This document shows positions 57,790 through 64,000 of a stretch of DNA of 64,000 nucleotides, piece by piece. Made by a program: the position numbers and the translations under genes. The notes beneath the pieces are model-generated. The model was not told the origin of the DNA and did no database searches. It saw nothing but the letters and a program-made list of their open reading frames with translations. Source of the DNA: Sphagnum compactum (Eukaryota; Bryophyta; Sphagnopsida; Sphagnales); the NCBI GenBank assembly GCA_965153455.1, contig OZ234493.1, positions 22,496,213-22,560,212 of the forward strand, in the 5' to 3' direction. Position 1 is the first letter of the stretch. Every line of letters starts with the position of its first letter.

Positions 57790-59850
57790 TTGTCCACACA
57801 CCTTGTGCCTCCTTCTATTATGTTTGCACCCTAAAGGTTCATTATACCCAACAAATATACATTTTAAAGTTTTGGGGTTTAATTTTGTGCAATTCTCATT
57901 AAGGATATGAAAGTAAGCTTGACAACAAAAATTTCGAAAATGAAGAAGATTGTGTTTTATACAAGTTCATAATTAAAAAGGTGTAATATTATTGAAGACT
58001 AATGTATACGAACAATGTTGAATATAAAATGATGTATGTAGTGCTTCAACCTAAAATGAATTATTTAGTTCATAATTTTTTAACATGTTCTTAGCTTATT
58101 CAATTAAAGTTTCATTTTTACATTTTAAAACACCATTTTGTGCTAAATTGTATGGATTTGTAAATTGATGTTGAATACCAGGATTGGAACAAAATTTATT
58201 AAGTTTATTGGAAATGAACTCCCTCCATTATCAAAACATAAAATAAGTATATTTTTACCGGTTTGAACTTTAACAAGAGACTTATATTGAGTAAAATATG
58301 CCAAAGCTTCACACTTTTGTGTAGGAAATAAATGTGGGTGTACCTAAAGTAGTCATTTACGAAGATGAAAAAAATACAATGCACCATGAAATCAAGGGGT
58401 GTTCATGAGCCCACATACATTAGTATGGATCGAAAATAAAGGTTCAGTGGCTTGGGTAACCAATGGAGTTGGATATGGTGATTTAAATGTTTTTCAAAAA
58501 TACAACCTTCGCAAATGGGGAGAAAATATTTAAATGAAGTAAACCAATGACCATATTATGAAAGCGGATGGTATTTAAAGATTTAATATCAAGATGGCCT
58601 AGGTGATGATGTTGTTTTAATGTGTCAAGGTTTAATGTAGATGAAAAGGATGCAACTAATCCTTGTGAATATGGTTTTAGACCAATGCCAAGCATAAAAA
58701 TATTTCCTTCCTTATTTATTGTGATGATTGTCTTTTTACAAGTAGGTGAAGTGGTGGTGAGAATACATTGAGCATTTGTAAAAGTGACAATAGTATTTCC
58801 AATGATGGTAATTTGTGCAACTCCCAAGAGATTTTTGGTTATTCCAAGTATATACAATACATCATAAATTATTAAGGTTTCGCCAAATGAAAATTTGTAT
58901 GAGTGTAAAGCCATAGCCCAAGCTTTGTAAGAGCTATTATCCTTCCAAAATATTGTTTTAGGAATGTCAAATAAAATGTAGTCTTTAAAAAGATTTTTTA
59001 GAGGTGACATGTTGGTTAGCTCTTGAATCAAGGAACCATTGATGGGAAATGTCTGAGGCTTGTATAATACAATTACAAATAAATACACAGGGTCCTTAGA
59101 TTTGACATAATTCACATGTTGCCTTTGAACTAAAACATCTCTTCTCTTTTTACAACACTCAAGAGCCCATGGCCCCTTTTTGGACAATAGTGACATCTTA
59201 TTGGTTGTGAGGAGGGAAGATTCCCAAATGTAGGGAATTTCTTAAATTTGTGTTGTGAATTATTATAAATTGGGTTTTGGAGTTTCCCTTTGACATAAAA
59301 TGCAATAGATTTTTGTGGTTCAATTTTTAGAATTTTAATGGCATGTTGTTGTAAAAGATTGGAAAGCAATTAAGTAAAGATGAAATTGACAATGCCACCT
59401 TGTGTGGTAACAAAAGCACTCCATGTGTTTGGTAAGGCTTTAAAAAGTAAATTTATTGCAAGTGAGTAAAAGTGCAACCAACCATAGTAGCTTCTTCAAA
59501 GTGAACTGCTAGGACTCTAAAAACACAACAGCATCATCGGACTCTAAAGCATTAATCAATGCAATTTCTTATGCAAATTCACTCGAAAGGATTTATTATC
59601 ACATTACATTGGAGGTGATAAGTGGTTTTAGAGAGATTCATTGCTTTTCTCCACAATGGAGGAGTATGTTAACACAAGCTTTGGAATCTTTAAATTTCCA
59701 TGTAAGTTGAATGGCAGGATCATTGGGACCAAGGTCCACTTCACTCCTGTCAACAACACTCTATAAATCAAAGCTAATTAACAACATCTCAACTTCAATG
59801 TTCCATGTGAAATAATTGGCAAGAGTCACGGAAAGATGTTGTAAGCACAT
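57790..59850 (-). mobile_element. Ty1/copia retrotransposon relic (gag to partial integrase)
   Basis: On the minus strand the order is copia-like. A gag segment contains NYFTWNIEVEML (59640-59850). A zinc-knuckle remnant CHYCPKRGHG lies near 59190. The protease-side region includes IIYDVLYILGITKNLLGVAQI (~58800-58880), followed by a GAG-pre-integrase motif HHHLGHLDIKSLNTIRFHN (~58550-58610). Integrase remnants continue down to about 57800. Stops and frame changes are frequent. No reverse transcriptase/RNase H and no LTRs were recognised, so the copy is truncated and inactive. Confidence 0.8.
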
Positions 59851-61737
59851 GAAAGACTTGTGTATGTAACCATGAGGAAATGTAATGTGCTACTGAAGGG
59901 GGAAATGAGGGATGGAAAAACACAATATCTCACTGAGAGTGGAAGATCAAAGTCAAAAAACATAAAATCCCCCCCGCACAAATTATGGTTTGTAATGCCT
60001 TCGGGTTTTAAACTAAAAGAAAATGACCAAGTCTTACACAATATAAATAAAGAAAGCCATGTATGATGGGAGGTAAGGGCCCTCCCACCATACAAGTGGG
60101 CCACCTATATATGCAACCTCGCACAAGGCCAATTCACCACTAAGATGCACCCCACCAAGGTTATTACCAAGTACCTAATAACATTGTAGATGGAAACAAG
60201 GATATCATGGAATTGAGAAGAGACATGCCAATTGTTTGCATTGGAAAGAATATGTTGAAGTTGCAGCCTAGTCTCCATGGCCATCCGTATTGGAAAGCTT
60301 GGGCCCCTTGCAAACATCCCTTGTCCTGATTGATTGCCATAGTTTGACAATCCAGGTCTTTGGTACCTAACAATACTTGAAATGCAACATTGGAATATAG
60401 CAACCACTTCCCCTACTTTTGTGTTCAGAACTGCTACCAAATCCACAGCTTTGAACTGCAAATGCTTGGTGTGATAGCAATTTAGCCTGGACTGGATTGC
60501 AACCTGTCATGCTGAGGCGCAGGCACCCAGAGGGTTGAAATCTGAATCTGACAATTGATGGGACCTTTCTCTACAAAATCATGGTATTTATGAACAATAT
60601 ATCTATGCGTCCAGTTGCAGTTCTAATTTCAATTTAGCAACACCCAACATAGCATTTGGGTAGCTAGTTGAATTGTGAAATCATGGCTACCCAGAACAAG
60701 CTATATATTCCATGGCCAGAAGATTCCCTGGAGATCTTCTACAGGGACTTTAAGAAGCTCCTACCTCATTACAATATCTTCATAAGTACTGAGGAACTTC
60801 TCCACACTTGACCTGACTAGAAGTGATGACCCAATAATAAGATGGTATAGAGATTTCAGATTGCATACAAATCATCGAACAGGGAAAAGATGAAACCTAA
60901 CCCTAAAGAACGAAGGAAGGGGTTTGAATGATGGTAATAGACACATGCATGTTCAGAGACCTTCAACAGTGACAGCTACCAGAACACCCTGACTGACTTC
61001 ATCAGCTCCTGACAGTGGGTGGAGGTCAATGTCATACATTGACCAACGTACTGCATTTCTGTCACAAGACCTACAGTGATGGGAAGACTCAGCTACTTGT
61101 GATGGCTACCTCCACAAATTTACCATGGAAAGAGAAAAGGAAAAAGAAAAGAGAACCCAAACAAGGGAAGTGAAGGAAAAACAAGAGAAACAAGATGGAG
61201 AAGAACTCTTCTCTTGTTCTCCACAGAGCAGCTCTCTTCACAGGGCTCTATGCTTCACCAGCTAAACAGGCACACATAACTAGTTCCAGAATACATATAA
61301 TAGACTCTTGATTGAGTATTGGAATATGAGTGAGAAAATTCCATATTGAAGATTGATTGACAGACATTGGCTGTAAAACTCCACAATCAAGAGACCTGGA
61401 AATGAATGTGCACATTAGCAGCATAACTAAGGTATTAACATTTCACTCAGGGTGCACCCTCTGTTTCTTCTTCTGGAAGTAATTATCCCAGAGCAACAAG
61501 ACTGGTGAAAGGAGAAATGACCACCAAGGTTGATTTATGCAGAATTATAAGCATTATGGTCAATACATCGCATTACAAATTGGGAGTTAACCTGAAAGCA
61601 TTTGAGATTCAGCAAAGGATCCAGCTGCCCAGCTAGACTGGTGACTTTTGCTGAGAGATCATCATCATGTTCCTGACTCCAATTTAAGCATGATCTAAAA
61701 GTCCAATAACCGAAGCATTGAGAATTCGTCTGCAATG
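59851..61737. other. Spacer and probable 3' UTR of the mTERF gene
   Basis: Nothing recognised in 59851-61400. A 118-codon minus-strand stretch (60105-60461) matches no family I know. The part next to 61737 is probably mTERF 3' UTR on the minus strand. Confidence 0.45.
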
Positions 61738-63270
61738 TCATGTACACCTTGGAACCACCTCTTTCATAGCAGCTGCTGCTTGAGTGGGAACATGTTGTCC
61801 ATCCTGGAATCGTTTGTAAAAAGCTTCATCTGTTGGTTTCAACATGTTGGGCAGTGAGAGGCGCGTACCACATTTCTCAAGAAACTGATGCCTGGGCTGA
61901 ATTCTGTACTCCAGACTGTATCCAAAATACTGAGGGAATGCTTTGACATCGTCCAGTCCTCTCCCCATTACATCTAGCAGGTATCTGAATTTGACTTGAA
62001 GGTTGCTGTCAATGCTGTAATTGAAAATGGCTGGGAACCTGATCAGAGCTTGAATTGATTCATCAGCAGAGAGACCAATGCTCTGCAGAAATTCAATCTT
62101 TGGAATGAGCTTGGTATGGATGCCAAAAGTCAGAAGAGTGGCATTGTTGGAGACAAGCGTGGGCATATTTGTGAAGCCCAGAGATTGCAGATAGAGCATT
62201 GTGGGTCGCAGCTGCCCATCCACACTGCTCATCAATAGGCGTGGACATCTATTGATCACTTTCCCTAAGTCCTTCTTCTGAAGCCTAATCTCATCTAGGA
62301 GAAAAACTACAGCAGGTTCTACGGTTTTCTTCACACTAAGAGCAAGCAGCTGAGGATTGTGTGTCACCACCCGCACAAGTTGCTTGCGGTGCAATCCACA
62401 ATCCTCCAAGAGATACTCAATAACTGACTGCAAATTTTGCATTGAGCAGTTTCCAAAGAGTGGGTACCTTGCTATCACTCTGCTAGCATCAATTCCCATA
62501 CCTTCCAAGAACATGATCTTCTCCTCGAGCTTTTGCAACCATTTTGAGTTTCTGTAGGAGGAGAAGCTTGTTGCTACTTCACTCTGCAAGCTTGAGAATC
62601 CCTCCAAATAGCCTCGCAGCTTCTGCTTCTCCCTGTTCTCAAAACCTTCTCCTCCTCCTACTCCACGATTTGTTCTGTCAGTGCCACTAGGGTGCCATGA
62701 AGGAGGTTCTTGAGTGAGAGGATCAGTGAGCAATAACCTAGCTGCAGCCAATCTCTCCCTCTCAACATGACCCAGAGCCAGTGATTTGCTGCTGCTGCTG
62801 CTGCTCCCAACTACTCTCTGGCCATCATCATCAAGAGACGGCTCTTCAAGGAAAGAAAGAGGCGGCAATGGCAAACCTTCTACTCCAACCCTTGCATCCT
62901 CCTCCTCCACTCCTCCATCAACATATGGTCTGACGACTTCTTGGCCTGCAGGTGCGTCGTTTCTGCTTCTTGTCAGGTAAGCTTGCTCCACTCGCCACCT
63001 CGTCGTTGAGGTAGTAGTATCTACTGTAATGGGCTCCTTGTCCACAATACTCCAGTGCTTCTGAACCCTCCTTTCCAGTTCAATACTGGCTTTGCTGAGG
63101 ATGCTGCTGCTGCTGCGGCCTTTTCGAACCTGTGCTTGGTTGGAGAGAGAAACGGCAGGAGAAGCCGATGACGATGATGATACGGGCTGGTTCCCTGAGA
63201 GGAGTGTAGTCTCCACCTCACCTTGTCTCACATGCAAGCATAGCTGGAATTGCAAGACCAGGTGCGGCAT
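61738..63270 (-). CDS. mTERF-family protein, organelle-targeted, 510 aa, single exon
   Basis: The C-terminal half has tandem mTERF helical repeats with the usual proline/hydrophobic spacing. Examples are MGIDASRVIARYPLFGNC, CGLHRKQLVRVVTHNPQLLAL, IRLQKKDLGKVINRCPRLL, LGFTNMPTLVSNNATLLTFG and IGLSADESIQALIRFPAIFNYS, then VKAFPQYFGYSLEYRIQPRH. The N-terminal ~250 residues are Ser/Arg-rich and low in structure, consistent with a transit peptide plus linker. Plant mTERF proteins bind nucleic acid in chloroplasts or mitochondria and affect organelle transcription, RNA processing or termination. The repeat pattern is plastid-type to my eye, but I do not assign a subgroup. The start is the first in-frame ATG (63270); reading continues open 15 codons upstream without another ATG. 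The stop is TGA at 61738-61740. Confidence 0.9.
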   Translation of the reverse strand: MPHLVLQFQLCLHVRQGEVETTLLSGNQPVSSSSSASPAVSLSNQAQVRKGRSSSSILSKASIELERRVQKHWSIVDKEPITVDTTTSTTRWRVEQAYLTRSRNDAPAGQEVVRPYVDGGVEEEDARVGVEGLPLPPLSFLEEPSLDDDGQRVVGSSSSSSKSLALGHVERERLAAARLLLTDPLTQEPPSWHPSGTDRTNRGVGGGEGFENREKQKLRGYLEGFSSLQSEVATSFSSYRNSKWLQKLEEKIMFLEGMGIDASRVIARYPLFGNCSMQNLQSVIEYLLEDCGLHRKQLVRVVTHNPQLLALSVKKTVEPAVVFLLDEIRLQKKDLGKVINRCPRLLMSSVDGQLRPTMLYLQSLGFTNMPTLVSNNATLLTFGIHTKLIPKIEFLQSIGLSADESIQALIRFPAIFNYSIDSNLQVKFRYLLDVMGRGLDDVKAFPQYFGYSLEYRIQPRHQFLEKCGTRLSLPNMLKPTDEAFYKRFQDGQHVPTQAAAAMKEVVPRCT

Positions 63271-63711
63271 CTTGGGGTTTCTACAGCTGCCCACCCAAGC
63301 CTTCACAAATCTCAAATCATTCCCATCGCTTTCTCTTCACTACTGTCAGAGCTGCGACAACAAAGCTCCCTTCTTCCCTCTCCCTTCAGAAGAAGCTGTA
63401 CAGAAGAAGAAGAAGAAGAAGAAGAAGAAGAACACCATCTTCTAAATCATCATCATCATCATCATTATCGGGAAAGGAAATCGCTGCCACCAGACTCTCA
63501 ACTACTCCTCCTCCTCCTCCTCAGCTTCCTCTTTCTGTCTCCCAGAATTGTACCTTATGTGCCCAGATCTCCACCCACTCCCAACTCTCTTGTCTAATTT
63601 TGGAGGATTCTCGAACCACCTCCCCCAGCTTTGTCTGCAATACCTCCTGTGCTACCTGGGCCCCAAGACTCAAGCCGGAGTCACTATTTCCACCACATTC
63701 GCTCCGATGAT

Positions 63712-63756
<45 letters not shown>

Positions 63757-64000
63757 ACTGCTTGCTATAGCACCGCCATTGCGGGGCTGGGCAGATTGAT
63801 CAATGTGCACCTTCACTGCAGACAAACAAACTACAGTGACAACAACAACACACATGGATAGGGGTGGAGCTGTGCACCCAATGGGCCTTTTCCTTGTTGG
63901 CAGATGATAGCCTGCTTGGTGCCTTCACCGTTCGTTCCTCTCCTGTCCAGCCAAAACCTGGCTTGCGAGCCGAACCAGCGTGTTTTCACTTTTCTTCATC
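63271..64000 (-). promoter_or_regulatory. Leader and promoter region of the mTERF gene
   Basis: Microsatellites are dense here (plus-strand view): (GAA)n at 63402-63431, (CAT)n at about 63446-63463, (CTC)n at 63505-63520 and (CT)19 at 63715-63752. Transcription runs leftward, so the CT run is a GA run in the sense strand, about 445 bases before the start codon. Whether it is transcribed is unknown. Confidence 0.5.
63715..63752 (-). repeat. (CT)19 microsatellite, sense-strand (GA)n of the mTERF leader
   Basis: A perfect 38-base CT run on the plus strand. Relative to the mTERF gene it is GA, matching the other two genes with GA leaders. Confidence 0.9.

Noticed and set aside
1-64000. CRISPR array, bacterial operon or tRNA/rRNA gene
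   Set aside because: No regular repeat-spacer array, no bacterial gene organisation, and no complete cloverleaf or rRNA sequence was recognised; the DNA is plant nuclear.

Overview
This window is nuclear DNA from a land plant. The evidence is a LOB-domain (LBD) transcription factor, a plant-type mTERF protein, the remains of a DYW-class PPR gene, Arabidopsis-type telomere motifs (TTTAGGG) and plant transposon families (CACTA, hAT, Tourist-like, Ty1/copia). Genes are sparse and separated by long AT-rich DNA, several have multi-exon structures, and transposon relics are heavily decayed. A non-flowering lineage such as a fern or lycophyte is possible, but I cannot prove it from sequence alone.

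Layout. 1-3100: AT-rich spacer with diverged repeats and one hairpin. 3100-10538 (+): leader and five exons of a very large NYN-nuclease/OST-HTH (LOTUS) protein related to plant MNU/MARF1-type proteins. 12185-13687 (+): three-exon TLC-domain membrane protein. 14459-16745: non-autonomous CACTA transposon with an ATT target duplication. 18540-22984 (+): long leader and a single 1000-codon reading frame for a membrane-anchored two-domain glycosyltransferase. 22985-28300: AT-rich spacer with a degenerate satellite, ending in a 72-bp telobox minisatellite. 28536-31253 (+): nine-exon HGH1 gene, including a probable GC-AG intron. 34555-34756: Tourist-like MITE. 36121-38424: a 2.3-kb element with long inverted repeats carrying a minisatellite and three telomere-like blocks. 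38810-42770 (-): broken hAT transposon. 42950-43320: 66-bp tandem array. 43865-44105 (-): SINE-like element. 46275-46874 (+): LBD gene in a locally GC-richer stretch. 48846-49215 and 56637-56940: two related hAT-type MITEs. 53027-53111: perfect 37-bp inverted repeat. 54109-55000 (-): PPR pseudogene. 57790-59850 (-): Ty1/copia relic. 61738-63270 (-): mTERF gene with its leader running to the window edge.

The genes do not form a pathway and are not co-transcribed. Two, possibly three, act in organelles: the mTERF protein, probably the NYN/LOTUS protein and, when intact, the PPR. HGH1 is a cytosolic co-chaperone for elongation factor 2. The glycosyltransferase and TLC proteins belong to the endomembrane system. 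LBD is nuclear. A shared trait is a long (GA)n run in sense orientation in the leaders of the three genes with long exons (NYN/LOTUS, glycosyltransferase, mTERF).

Splice sites were assigned by hand from reading-frame continuity, GT/GC-AG signals and remembered family similarity. No alignments or expression data were available.
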